Below are positions 24,280-36,094 of a stretch of DNA of 64,000 nucleotides, one piece after another. The DNA lies in NCBI GenBank assembly GCA_029216955.1, contig JANAVB010003400.1, forward strand, positions 20,285,988 to 20,349,987, given 5' to 3'. Numbering within the stretch: position 1 is the stretch's first letter; each line of letters starts with the position of its first letter. Below the pieces are notes generated by a model, which saw only the letters and a program-made list of their open reading frames with translations, made no database searches and was not told where the DNA came from. This stretch comes from Iris pallida (lineage: Eukaryota > Streptophyta > Magnoliopsida > Asparagales > Iridaceae). Position numbers and translations under genes: made by a program.

Positions 24280-26509
24280 TCATGAGATCCATGAATACAG
24301 TCGGCGCATTGGTCGCTCCAAATGGCATCACTAGGAACTCCCAATGCCCATACCTAGACATGAAAGCTGTCTTCGGGATGTCCTGCTCTCTGACTCTGAT
24401 CTGATGATATCCTGAGCGTAAGTCGATCTTCGAGAATACTGCTGCCCCTTTGAGCTGATCAAACAAGTCATCTATCCTCGGGAGAGGGTATCTGTTCTTG
24501 ATTGTCACTAAGTTCAAGGTATGATAATCAACACATAACCTGGACGTACCATCCTTCTTTTTCACAAGAAGCATCGGGGCTCCCCAAGGTAATCCACTAG
24601 CACGAATGAATCCCTTGGTTCTACGTTCTTCAATCATCTTGTACAAGATCTCTAATTCTGAAGGCGCCATCCTGTAGACTCTCTCTGATACTGGAGCCGT
24701 CCCAGGAATCAAGTCTATGGTGAACTCGATCTCCCGTTCTGGCGGCATACCTGGAAGCTCTTCTGGGAAAACATCTGGAAGTTCTTCGACTATCCGGGGT
24801 AACTGCACTGCTGCTACTGCCATCCGCAATACTGGAGGAGAAGGCTCAACTTCGCCCCGGGAGAAGGAAAACTCTGGCTCGCCTGGAATGCTAAAAACAA
24901 CTCTACCGACATGGCAGTCTATTCTAGCATACTGGTTTCTCAACCAATCCATCCCTAAGACCACATCATAATCGGCCATCGAAAATTCTATCAATCTAGC
25001 GGGAAATTCTCTACCGCTAACTACGATCCGACACGAGGAAAACACTCTATCGACTTCCACAAGTCCGTTACCAGTAAGTATATTAAGCCTTACTGATAAT
25101 GACTCGGGCTTCAATCCTATCCGTGTCACGAATCGTACAGACATAAAAGAATGCGATGCACCAGAATCAAATAAAGCTGAAGCTGGAAAGGAGTTGACGA
25201 GAATAGTACCTGCCACTACCTCTCCTGGTGCCAATCATTCCTCTGCGGTCATCACCATAGCCTGACCATGCCCTCGGGGTGCTGGTCCCCTCTGCTGAAA
25301 TCCTCGCTGTCTATTCTGACTCAAGGCTTGGGCCTGAGTATGCTGTTGGTGGTTCTGCTGCTGGAATACCTGGGACTGAGGCGGCAAGGGCCTCGGCAAT
25401 GGATACTGCTGCTGCTGGACCGGAGCTGGTCCTCTCACCGAAGAGCTAGAAAGGTTGGACGATGATGAACCACCCCTATTCGGGCAGGATCCAACCCTAT
25501 GGTCTGCTGCTCCACAAGCCAGACATAATCCCTGTGCCCTGCGACACTCTGACACTTCATGGCCTGGCTTCCTACAATGAGAACATCCTACCGCGGAAGA
25601 CTGCTTCTGCTTCTGCTGCTGAGGGTACGTCGGGGCTGAATGCTGAACCGACGTTACTGAGGCCGCTCGCCTCGGAGCTCCAATAGTCAAAGCCCTGGCT
25701 GCCGGGGTTGGGGCTGAAGACTGATTCATCTGGCCGTGGGATCTCTTCCGACCTCCGGCCCTATCCACAATCCTCTGGGAGGTATACTCATGCCTCCTAG
25801 CTGCTCTCAAGACTGCATCAAAAGTCTGATGCTCAAACTGCTCAACTGCTAACAAAATCTCCAGGTGAAGCCCTTGCTAAAATCGCTGGGCTCTATCATA
25901 CTCGGTTGCCACCAAGGTGGAAGCAAACCGACTGAGCCTCGAAAACTCGACTGTATATCCGTCGACCGTTCTGCCCATCTGCTTCAAATTGGTGAACCGG
26001 GTCTGTAGATCATACCGAGATACAGCATCAAAATACTTGGTCTGGAATCTCTCCCTGAATACTGCCCAAGCAATGGGTGCTGCTAATCCAACGGCCTGAG
26101 CCGCCCACCAGCTGCGGGCAAGATCTAGCAACTGCAGGCGCACCATGGCCACCTTCTCGTTCTCTGGGGTCCTGGCTGCTTCTAGAATCACCTCTGTGTC
26201 CTGAAGCCAAGCATCTACGGCGATCGCATCTTCACTACCGTCGAAGAAGGGAGGGTTCAAGCGCTTGAAGCTGTTGGTCGCGTTGTTACCCTGATGACCG
26301 CCCCTGGTCAAAGCATCCGTCACTGCCTGGTGCAAGGCATCTCCTCGATGATCTTGGGAAGCTATCAAGGTCCTGACGAGTCCTACCAAAGTGCCATCAT
26401 CAGGTTCGGCAGACAGAACTGGCTGGACTGGTGGCTCTCCACCAGAAGGCACGACTCTGGAGGCTACTCCGAAATGCTGGGTTTGATCCCCGGGTTGCTG
26501 CTGATCCAC
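24280..26509 (-). pseudogene. Element A gag, protease and first half of reverse transcriptase
   Basis: Gag includes NPPFFDGSEDAIAVDAWLQD, LARSWWAAQAV and FSRLSRFASTLVATE, followed by a CCHC knuckle (CSHCRKPGHEVSEC) and a second cysteine set. Protease has the aspartyl motif [13 protein letters not shown] begins [16 protein letters not shown] and runs through CVDYHTLN and [12 protein letters not shown] to the CACTA insertion point at 24279. Breaks: TAG at 25877-25879 where element B has Gln (QRFQQG), and TGA at 25235-25237. The start is uncertain: the frame has no ATG at 26509 and is open a little further upstream. Confidence 0.85.
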
Positions 26510-26722
26510 GGGAAGTGCTCTGCCTTGCTGACTGGCAGGTCCAAGAACGATATCGCTGAAGAAGACGACAGGGGGAACAATAAGGAAGGACCAGGACAGA
26601 TCAACGATACAAGCATATGATCAGGACAAAAATCCAGGGATTCAGATGATACGAGCAGAGATCAAAGGCGAATACTGATTGAGACATCTATTCGATAAAC
26701 CCTCACATATCTTGATTTACAA

Positions 26723-26740
26723 GACCTGCATGGGCCACCA
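26723..26740 (-). promoter_or_regulatory. Primer-binding site, tRNA-Ile type
   Basis: The minus strand reads TGGTGGCCCATGCAGGTC, 9 nt downstream of the LTR end. It is fully complementary to the 3' terminus of plant tRNA-Ile(AAU), CCA included, as I recall that tRNA. Confidence 0.68.
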
Positions 26741-26749
26741 CTTAAACCA

Positions 26750-29611
26750 TGTCACGCCCCAGAACCAGAATACTGGAGAGCGGGGGCAGACATAGCCAGC
26801 TACGTATATGAAATGGATCCCATCTCGCTATACGGTCACGGCTGTCTAGATACATGAGGGTTTAACTACAAGCCAACAGTCTCTTAAGGTCATGAACAAG
26901 CCTAGTGTCTCAATACAAGCAAGTGAGTAAATGTTACAAGATGTTAGATCACCAAATATACAATAGTAAGGCGTCCCAAACATTACATATTTAGTTGATC
27001 ATGAAGCTAGTCGTTACAAAATGTTAGGACTAGCAAGAGTTTAGTCATACATGATCAACCCTAGGATCTGTCAATCATGTTACAGCCCGTAGGCAGACAG
27101 TAAGTAAGTGTAATCGAGCTAAACAGGTGCTCGTCGGCTAAACGCCTCAAAAGAATATTTTTACAATAAAGTGGGAGATCAAAAATAAACCCACCCGTTG
27201 CCCTGGTTACGCCTAGTCACCACCATCGGGCTGGAAGGTTGGTAGATCCTCTGGAGCTGCTCCGAAATCTGGCCATACAAAACCAGCTGGGTCAGATCCC
27301 AGAAAAAGCAAGTGCCACAAAGGAGGCTTCACTTAGAAACTAAAACCAGCAATTAGCACAAAAGATAGTAATATAGTAAAACTGGAGAAAATATAACATC
27401 ACGAGGATATACGGTAAGATAACCATGGGACCATTCAGATAACCAGGTTACAATCCTTAAACCAAACAAGGACCGGAATTGTAACCCTTCGTCTGAACCG
27501 AACTTGTTTTCTCCTATTTATCAGCCAGATAATGTAAGAAAATCAGGACATGAACAATTTATACAGGATCAAGACTAGACAGATTATCGCTCAATCAATC
27601 AATCACGGCCAAGCAATGAGTACGGCTTGATACTTTAACTAGCTAGGGTTATCACAGGCCTAGTTACTAGCAAGATGTAGTGAGATTATTCCACAGCCAC
27701 AAGCCCTGCAGACTATCCAGGTTACCCAGGTCGAAAATTAGGGGTTGAATTCAGGTGGGTACATCGTCCAGGAAATGCATGTACCCTTAGGTAGCTTGAA
27801 GGGTGCAACACATGACAGTGTGCTGGAAATGTGCCCTACTCGACGGCAGGCTACAGATCCCAGGCGTGCCCAGGTAACGGGATTGCCTGTAGCTGGGAGA
27901 TCTCTTTATGACTAATGTATTAATCTAGTTATTAGCCTTAGTCCATTTCGGTAGGTACTCCTGACCGTGGTACTCAGGAGACCCCTCCTAGACATGATGC
28001 AAGACAGGACTGGATTATTTGTACAAGCACAATCGCCTACGGTGTCCAGGTTATTTATACAGGTCATGTCATGTCAGGTAGCCGTCGCAACAGTTTATCA
28101 AGATATATTATGTCAGCCTATCATGTCAAGTTTACTGGTCAAGAGTGCGCCACGACGGGCCACTATCAGGTCATGTCATGTTTACTTGTCAGGAGTGCAC
28201 CACTACGGGTCACTGTCGTGTTCTGGGTACTTGTGCAGGACAGTATAGTGCAAGCATTCAATCAGGAGATCCAAGTTATGCTAAGGTTACAAGACACAAG
28301 TCATCAGTAAAGATCAATTACTAATAGAGAAATAATAATAATAATAATAATAATAATTAAATGGCAGGGCAAGGCACATGGAGGAGCCCTGCGGCTCGGG
28401 GTCACTAGAACTCATGCGGCTAATAAGGAGAGCGCATGCAACTTGGTAAGGACAGGGGCATGCGGATAGAAGGGCAAGGGCGCATGCGGCTAGGGAGGCA
28501 AAGGCGCATGCTGTCCCAAGAAGTTGGGTCTCATGCGGCCAGCGGAAGAGTGGGCTTCATGCGGCTGACGGAAAGCAAGTCCATGCGGTCAGGGAGGCAA
28601 GGGCGCATATGCGGCTGGCCGAAGAGTAGTCCATACGGCTGGCTGGGTGAGCGCATGCGGCAGACGGGAAGCGAGCCTATGAGGCTGTCATGGATCGAAG
28701 CTCCATGCGGCAAACAGAAAGGGCTGTATGCGGCCAAGAAGGGGGTAGGCTTATGCGGCTGAGGGCGAGTTGGACCCCCTGCGGCTGGAAGGGACTGAGG
28801 ACTTATGCGGTCAATGAATTCGTATTCATGCGGCTAAATGTGGCGGGCACCCATACGGCTGCATTGGCAAGGTGGCGCATGCGGTTGGGTGGGGAGAAGT
28901 CCATGCGGCTAGAAGTGCGAGGGTCTCATACGGCTAGATATACATGCGGTTGGGAGAACACTTGCTGCATGAAATGTTCATGCGATCAAGTCAAGCATAG
29001 TTCAACCTCTCCAAAATTCTGAAAAGAAGAACACCATGAGAGCCAAGTTCTCAAGCTCCATAGCTCCATCATTCGGAGCCCAAATCCGAACTTCCATAAG
29101 TCAAAATGGGGTAGAACGAAATTCTCTACAACATGGAACCATCAAAACTTAGAAATAACAAGATTAAGTAGATCAAAACTCAAGAAATCCGAAAATAAGA
29201 TAAACTTAGATCTACACGAATCAGGCCATGGAAAGTAAAAATGCCAAGTACTAAAGTAAGTTAAAATGCTGTAAGGAAGAGAATAAAGTTATAAAATTGG
29301 GGTTCTTCCATGAAGCAAGTTGCACTTGCCTAGACCTCTCTTTCTCTCTCTCTCTGGTAGGTGAAGAATTAATGGAGGAAAGAAGAAGAGTAATAAAGAG
29401 AGAGAAGGAAGAATGGGTAATAAATACTAATGGTAGTGGTAGGTAGGGGTTCACCTTTGGTTCATGATGAACCAAAGCAAAACCAAGCCAATGCCGAACC
29501 AACCCAAGAATAAACCAAGTCAAGAAGGAAGCTAAGTAAGGAATCATGCAATACAAAATAAAATATGTACATGTATTCCAAAAATACGTAATACGAACCA
29601 CAGGCATTACA
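26750..29611 (-). repeat. 5' LTR of element A
   Basis: TGTCACGCCCC to GGCATTACA on the plus strand. It holds two ~60-bp related units with GAGTGCGCCACGACGGGCCA and GAGTGCACCACTACGGGTCA near 28140-28215, and the CATGCGGC array at 28390-28985. Confidence 0.88.
28390..28985. repeat. CATGCGGC motif array, element A right LTR
   Basis: Same array as at 17800-18400, with individual units mutated differently, for example CATACGGC and CATGCGAT. Confidence 0.85.
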
Positions 29612-29616
29612 GATAT

Positions 29617-30120
29617 GGTTTCGTGCTATTATCTTCTGGAAAGGTTATTTTTACCGTATCTACAACTTGGGTTTATGATTAATGATGTTTTCAGGTCTAC
29701 CTGGGTAACGTTAAATAGTCCGTTATCTATTTGATACTATGCAACGTCTATAGACTTCTTACAGAAACTACCCTCCACTTGATTCTACCATCTTAGTCCA
29801 CTAACCTTTACTGCACTCTAATTCTTGAACTTCTCAAACTATTTCAAAATCACAACTATAACAGTGCAAACATTCACCAAAGGTTTGGGCAGCACAATGT
29901 TGAGACCAAAGAAGCACATACATTCCAAAAATTGATGACGTTTGGTCACGTATTAGACACGATACAGACACTCCAAAAATTGATGACATTTAGCAGCACA
30001 ATATTGGGGCCGTTTTGTGGTGTATCTGTGTCGGTTCAACATAGGTTGAGTTTAGACCTTGGGTATGCAAAGGGGTTCGAGTCTCAGGACAGTAAATGAC
30101 CAGCCCTTATTCCAAAAAAA
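29617..30120. other. Pack-CACTA segment, no gene seen
   Basis: Non-coding. It contains a short direct repeat with CCAAAAATTGATGAC near 29918 and 29970, and a B-box-like GGTTCGAGTCT near 30076 that could be a SINE remnant. Confidence 0.35.
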
Positions 30121-30129
30121 TAAGAAATA

Positions 30130-31450
30130 TTCTTTATGCCCTCTTGGTGTTGGTCCCCTCTGCTAGAAACCTCTCTGCCGGTTCTGAATCTGAGCTTGGG
30201 CCTGAGCATACTGTTGTGGCCTTTGCTGCTGGAAAACTTGTGCCTGAGGCGGCAATGGCCTCGAAGGCTGGTACTGCTGCTGCACTGGAGCTGGACCTCT
30301 AACCGATGGACTGGTTAGGTTTGATGATAATGAACTGGCTCTATTTGGATAGGACCCTACCTTGTGGTCCGGTGCCCCATAAGCCAAGCACAATCCCTGT
30401 GCTCTGCGACACTCCAAAACAACATGCCCTGGCTTCCCACAATAAGAGCAGCCCATTACGAAAGACTGCTTCTGCTTCTGTTGCTGAGGGTACGTCGGTG
30501 TTGAATGCTGAACCGATGTAACTGAATTCGTCCTTCGGAGAACTCCAATCAACGAAGCCCTAGCTGTCGGGGCTGGTGCTGAGGACAGACTCATCTGCCC
30601 ATGAGACCTCTTCCTGCTTCCGGTTCTATCTACTATCCTCTGAGAGGTATACTCATGCCTCCTGGCTGCTCGCAAGATAGCATCAAAAGTTTGATGCTCG
30701 AACTGCTCTACAGCTAGAATAATCTCTAGGTGGAGCCCCTGCTGAAACCGTTGCGCTCGATTCAACTCGGTTGCCACCAAGGTGGGAGCAAACCGACTCA
30801 GTCTTGAAAACTCGGTCGTATATCCATCGACCGTCCTGTTCGTCTGCTTCAAATTGGTGAATCTTGTTTGTAGATCATATCGAGCCACTGCATCAAAGTA
30901 CTTGGTCTAAAACTTGTCACTGAATATCGCCCATGGGACAGGCGTCTCCAATCTAACTGCTAACATCGCCCACCAGGTGCGGGCTAAGTCCAATAACTGT
31001 AGGCGTACTACAGCCACCTTCTCTGTCTTTGGAGTCTTGGCTGCTTCCAAGATAATCTCGATGCCCTGGAGCCAGGCATCAGCTGCAATCGCGTCCTCAC
31101 TACCGTCAAAGAAGGAAGGGTTCAGGCACTTGAAATTGTTGGCTGCACTGTTACCATGGTAACCAACTCTGCCCATGGCATCTTGTACTGTCTGGTGTAG
31201 GGAATCACCTCGGCGATCCTACGATGCAAGCAATTCCCTGATAAGTCCAATCAAGACCCTGTTGTCGGACTCTGCAGGCTAGACTGTCTGAACAGGGGGC
31301 TCTGGGTCATCAAGGTGCATGGCTCGGAATGCTGCTCCCGAGTGCATGGATTGGTCTTCTTGTTGCTGCTGGGGTGCTGGTTGAGCTCCTCCCGGCTGAT
31401 TGGTAGGAACAATGACACTGAAACAATAACATATAGAACGATAAGGAAGG
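30130..31450 (-). pseudogene. Element B gag
   Basis: Closely related to element A gag: NPSFFDGSEDAIAADAWLQG, LARTWWAMLAV, FSRLSRFAPTLVATE and QRFQQGLHLE, then CCHC knuckle CSYCGKPGHVVLEC and a Gln/Pro-rich tail. Three in-frame TAG codons (31279-31281, 31219-31221, 30907-30909). Element A has Gln at the second (ASQDHRG) and third (RFQTKYF), so CAG to TAG is the simplest reading. The second cysteine cluster has lost one Cys (CLAYGAPDHKVGSYP). Protease and pol are absent. Confidence 0.82.
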
Positions 31451-31584
31451 ACCAAGATAGATCAAGGATTTTAAACATGTTATCAGGTCAAGATTCCAAA
31501 AAATTAGAAGATACGAGTAGAGATCAAGGGCGAGTGCCGATTAAGACATCTATTTAGTAAAACCCTCACATATCTTGATTTACA

Positions 31585-31602
31585 AGACCTGCATGGGCCA
31601 CC
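31585..31602 (-). promoter_or_regulatory. Primer-binding site, tRNA-Ile type
   Basis: TGGTGGCCCATGCAGGTC on the minus strand, 9 nt from the LTR end, identical to element A. Confidence 0.65.
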
Positions 31603-31611
31603 ACTTAAACC

Positions 31612-34427
31612 GTGTCACGCCCCAGAACCAGAATACTGGAGAGCGGGGGACAGACACAGCTAGCTACGTATATAGAAGTGAATCTCACCTCGCAATACGG
31701 TCACGGCTGTCTAGATGTATGAGGGTTTAACTACAAACCAACAGTCGCTTATGGTCAAGAACAAGCCTAGTGTCTCAATTCCAAGCAAGCAAGTAAATGT
31801 AACAAGATGGTAGATCATCAGACATACAAAGTAAAGTATTCCATACATTACATATTCAGATGATCATGAAGCTAGTCATAAAAATATGAAGACTAGCAAG
31901 AGTTCAAGTCATACATGATCAATCATAGGATTTGTCAATTATGTTACAGCCCTTAGGCAGACAGGAATGTAAATTTAACACGAGCTAACACTTTCTCGGT
32001 GGCTAAACGCCTCAAAAGAATAATTTACAATGGAGTGGAAGAGCAAGGTAAAACCCACTCGTTGCCAGGGTTACGCCTGGCGTTCACCATCTGGCTGAAA
32101 GGCTGGAAGATCCTCGGGAGCTACTCCGAAATCTGGCCATACAAAACCAGCTGGGTCAGACCCCAGAAAGAGCAAGTGCCACAAGGGAGGCTTCACTTAA
32201 GAACTAAAACCAGCATGTCAGAACATAAATAAGAATAATAACAGGAAGACATGGAATGTAACAAGGCAACAAATGACGAGAGGACCAGAAACTATTTCGA
32301 AAGCCAGGTTACAATTCTTAAACCAAACAAGGACCGGGATTGTAACCCTTCGCCTGAACAGAACCGGATCTCTAGTCATTTATTGCTAAGAGTAAAGCAT
32401 AAGCAAACATGTCCTGAGATAGCCATGTACTGGATCTAGACAAGAATAGACAGGATTAGACTCCATCCAATATTCACGGCCGAGCAAAGAGTACGTCTTG
32501 ATACTTTAACTAACTAGGGTTATCACATGCCTAGTTACTAGCAAGATGCAACGAGATGTTCCAGCAGTCACAAGCCCTGCAGCTATCCAGGTTATCCAGG
32601 CGAGGTTCATTTAAGAGTTATCAAGAATTATTAGATGACTTGGAGTTCAACACATGACAGTGTGCATGGTGCTTGTTTCAAGGAGTGCCCCACATGACAG
32701 TGGGCTGGAAATGTGCACTACTCGTCGGCAGGCTACAAGTCCATCAGGTGTGGCTGGGATAACGGGATCGCATGTAACTGGAAACATCTCTATATATGAA
32801 CTACTTTGATCAATCTAGTTATTTACCTAGTCAGATTCAATATGAATCCCTGACCGTGGTAACCAGGGATACAAGTCCTAGACATGATGCGAGACGAGAC
32901 TGGTAGCTTATACGAGCACATTCAAGAACGATCATCCATGGTGTCAAGACAAGGGTTACTTAGCAAGTCAAGATAGCCGTCGCAACAACATATCCAGATT
33001 ATCATGTTAGGTTACTTATCAAGATTACTCATGTCATGTTATTACTTATCTTGTCAAGGGTGCGTCACGACGGACCACCATCAAGGATTATCATATCATG
33101 TTACTTGTCAAGAGTGCACCACGACGGGTCACTATCAATGAGTTATTAAGCAAAACTATGTTGTCATGTCGTGCTCATGCTAAGAGGGTACATGTATACC
33201 AAGAGTTCACTTGGTCAAGAGTGCGCCACGGCGGGCCACTAAAGGAGAGTACGTGCCATGCTGAGATCGTGTTCAAGCTCAAAGCCCGTACGTGACACAG
33301 AGAAGGCATTAGACAAGGCTATCATAGGGGTATGCCCATCAAGCTCAAAGGGACAAATGGGGTGCCATGGATAGCACGCACCTACGGCCAACATGGTCCA
33401 AGGGGATCATGTGCCTAGGGGTTAGCACACACTAGGAGTGGCATGCAACCAAGGCTATGGGCCTACGGCATGCGCCCAGGACTAGGTGTCTAGGACCATG
33501 TGCCAGAAGTCATGCGCCCAAGACTATGCGCCTAAGAGAGACAAGGGTTTTGGGAAGGCATGCGCTTGGAGCTATGCGCCCACATGCATGCGCCCAAAGG
33601 GTGGAGTCAGGGTGTCTTGGAGAAATTCAAGAGACTCACTCTATGACAAGTGTGCGCATGACAGGGTCTATGCGCCCAAGGAAGGAGACATGGTACACTT
33701 GTGCGCATACAAAACTATGCGCCCAAGCCAGGGAGGGCCTTGGGGCTATGTGCCCACTAGAGGGAGTAAAGGAGACTTGGGCGCATACATATGGCTAGGC
33801 GCCCAAGGAAGCGTGCAGTGGGCGCATAACAAATCTATGCGCCCAACGCTGTGCTTCTTCCCCAACCCGAGAGCACAAGTTCATTGAACCCATAAACTTC
33901 TCAAGATCATAAATCACTCAAAACAAATTGAAATCCGATTTTTCAAAGGTCTAACTTGAGTAAAATTGAATTTTATACAACATGGAACAATCAAAACGTG
34001 AAAATAATTAAGTTTGAGATATCAAAACCCAAGAAAATCAAGTTTTGCATAAACTTAGATCTACAAAAACTAATCCTTCAAAACCAAAAATACCAAGTAC
34101 TAAATAGTCTTAGAATCATGTAGAAAAGATAATGGAACAACAAAAATGGAGTTCCTCCATGAAGCAAGCTAGCACTTGCCTTTGGAGGGGGAGAGGTTTT
34201 AATGGAGAAGAAGAAGTTATGAGAAATAATGAAGAAAGAGAAAGAGAAGTTGGACTATAAAGGGGTGGTTTCATCTTGAACCAACTTGGGTCAAACATAG
34301 CCAAAATAACCCAAGCCAAGCTAAACCAAGACCAAACCAAGCCAAGCCATGCTAAACAAGTCAAGATATGGGTCGAAAATCCGTACACGTATATTGGAAA
34401 TACGTATATCGAAAAACGGGAGTGACA
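31612..34427 (-). repeat. 5' LTR of element B
   Basis: TGTCACGCCCC...GGGAGTGACA (plus strand). Same overall plan as the element A LTR, but the sequence has diverged in many places and the motif array uses ATGCGCCC. Four related GAGTGCGCCACGACGG-type units lie at 33055-33240. Confidence 0.82.
33430..33860. repeat. ATGCGCCC motif array, element B LTR
   Basis: (C/T)ATGCGCCCA and variants recur at 15-45 base steps at the same relative LTR position as the CATGCGGC arrays of elements A and C. Confidence 0.82.
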
Positions 34428-34524
34428 ACTAGACTATAGTTGTCAACCTCAGTTTGATATATTTGTCATCTTGTATTATGCAACTATGGTAATCTAGCAT
34501 ATTGACCAGTTTATCCTGTAATAG

Positions 34525-34665
34525 GTACATTTTTATGGTACGTCCGTTGGAGGTTTTTTGGCCCAGATATTTGCTCAACACCATCCACAGTGAGTTAAAT
34601 CATTAGTTGTCTCGAATACTTTTCTGGATACACAGAAGTTTACAGCAGCCATGCCATGGTCTCCT
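34525..34665 (+). pseudogene. Captured maspardin-like alpha/beta-hydrolase exons
   Basis: Exon-like piece 34525-34589 lies between an AG acceptor and GTGAGT donor. It encodes YGTSVGGFLAQIFAQHHP, with the G-x-S-x-G nucleophile elbow in the GTSVGGFLAQ form typical of plant maspardin (SPG21-like) hydrolases. A second piece at about 34610-34665 encodes SNTFLDTQKFTAAMPWSPM, the family's following segment. A few residues expected between them are missing. No other catalytic-domain exons are seen. The fragment lies in the Pack-CACTA on the plus strand, downstream of the FAD exon, so the element captured at least two unrelated genes. Identification rests on motif memory. Confidence 0.58.
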
Positions 34666-35740
34666 ATGCATGTGAGCTCCTTCTTGATCTCATTTACTTG
34701 GAGAATAAATTATCAAGATTGTGTTCACTATTCGTGATACCTTTTTGGCCTTTTCTTTCTAAACCTTAATTGGTGAATTATTTTTCTTGCATAGCTTTTT
34801 TTTTCTGAATAATGTTGACCGGTCTACTTTTTTTTCCTAAGCTTGCATATCCAAAAGATAGTTCTATCTATCTGCTAACATCAAGCGAAATTTTTCTATG
34901 CGCATATTGTAATTTCAGGAAAAAATAGTGGCAATTCAAGAGGAGGCAGGAATGAAAGGCCTGGCATTGATATAGGGCGAAGTTGTTGAGAAAGTCTTAA
35001 AGATTGGTGTGAGAGCTGTAATATTTCTCTACTGAAAGATCTCTTATATTCTATTCGAATGAACATCTCCAAGGCATAAGCTTTGGATGTTTCAATATAT
35101 ATTTTCACAAGTTGTCCTACTTTTCATATGTTTGTGCCTGCCAGTATATAGAATAGTATGGCTTCCAAGGCATAATCTGGTGCAATATTAATGGACCGAA
35201 TGATGTGTACACATGCAAAAACTTTCATTTGATGGACTGTTTACAACAAATATTTCATTGTTTGCTTTATTGTTTATCTGAGATGATCTTGGGTTGTAAT
35301 ATTTGCACCTCCTTCTTGTGCGTTTATTGCATCCATGCAGTAGTTTTATATTTTGATTTTGGTAAATTTTTGCAGGTCCAATCTCCATTCCAACAATGAA
35401 AGAGTTTGATCACAAAGCGATGGGAAATTAGCTACGGGGAAGAAAGAGAACGAGAAAAAAATCTAAAATTATTTTCACATTATTTACTAGGGCATTTTGT
35501 TAGAATTGTAGTCTTGTAAAATTGTATTAAACATAATACAATATTATGTAATACATTTTGACTTCATTATTCTATACATGTTTATCTTTATCTATTATCT
35601 GTGTACTCATGCTAATTGACATTTGTTTACTTTTTTAATATTATAATCAGTTTTAGTTTTATAAAATCTTAAGAGTTAAAAATTATTTATCTATATAAAA
35701 ATACATATTATAGCAGGTATGGTATTTTGAAGATTATGGG
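34666..35740 (+). other. Captured non-coding and unidentified exon-like sequence
   Basis: A segment after TTTCAG at 34919 could encode EKIVAIQEEAGMKGLA...VVEKVLKIGV with interrupting stops. Another after TTTGCAG at 35374 reads toward PISIPTMKEFDHKAMGN and a stop near 35430, followed by AT-rich sequence like a 3' UTR. I do not recognise the source gene or genes. Confidence 0.35.
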
Positions 35741-36094
35741 AAATTGATAGGAATGCATTGCTACCATTCCAATATTGGAACACATTATTTCTGTTCCAGT
35801 ATGAATGCAAAAAATAATTTGAACTGTTCCTTATTAGAAATATTTTATTGGTGTTCCAACACTGTCATGAATATAATGTGTTCCAAAAATCATCCTTTGG
35901 AACTCGTTATTAGGAACGCTTTGTACGTGTTCCAAGCCTTGCACGCATATAAAGTGTTTCAATAACCGTCATCTGGAACACTTTTATTCCGTTCCAAGAA
36001 TCTGGCAGCCCAAAAATAGCCACGATATAAAGGCGTTCCAAAAATTGTTTGGAACATAATTTGTCCGTTCCAAAATGACCATTTTGGTGGAGTG
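35740..36094. repeat. Right subterminal repeats of the Pack-CACTA
   Basis: GTGTTCCAA and TTGGAAC occur repeatedly in both orientations up to the terminal CCATTTTGGTGGAGTG. Confidence 0.75.

Larger units (their letters stand above)
16165..29611 (-). mobile_element. Tekay/Del-like Ty3-gypsy element A, complete but broken
   Basis: LTRs at 16165-19016 and 26750-29611, flanked by identical 5-bp duplications GATAT (16160-16164 and 29612-29616). Order on the minus strand: 5' LTR, primer-binding site, gag with zinc knuckle, protease, reverse transcriptase, RNase H, integrase, chromodomain-like tail, polypurine tract, 3' LTR. This is the gypsy chromovirus order. The reverse transcriptase is split by a CACTA insertion (21543-24276). 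By eye the LTRs differ by a few percent, more than those of element C. Confidence 0.88.
30125..34427 (-). mobile_element. Truncated Tekay-like element B (5' LTR and gag only)
   Basis: A complete 5' LTR (31612-34427), primer-binding site and gag are present. Everything from the end of gag to the 3' LTR is missing, with the break near 30125. This is a deletion or partial copy inside the Pack-CACTA. The sequence next to the LTR is ACTAG; with the other end lost, no duplication can be tested. Confidence 0.78.
10044..36094. mobile_element. Gene-capturing CACTA transposon (Pack-CACTA) with nested insertions
   Basis: Left terminus CACTACACCAAAATAGC, right terminus (complement) CACTCCACCAAAATGGTC, flanked by the 3-bp duplication TCT at 10041-10043 and 36095-36097. 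Both ends carry many copies of TTGGAAC/GTTCC, the subterminal repeats expected of CACTA elements. Removing the nested MULE, element A and element B leaves about 3.7 kb, with no visible transposase but with fragments of at least two host genes (FAD monooxygenase, maspardin-like hydrolase). It was presumably mobilised in trans. The matching termini and duplication make the boundary call strong despite the 26-kb span. Confidence 0.8.

Noticed and set aside
30055..30117. tRNA-derived SINE with GGTTCGAGTCT B box
   Set aside because: No convincing A box or clear end; too little sequence to call.
33457..33887. Open frames across the ATGCGCCC array
   Set aside because: Produced by the repeat motif itself and antisense to the element.
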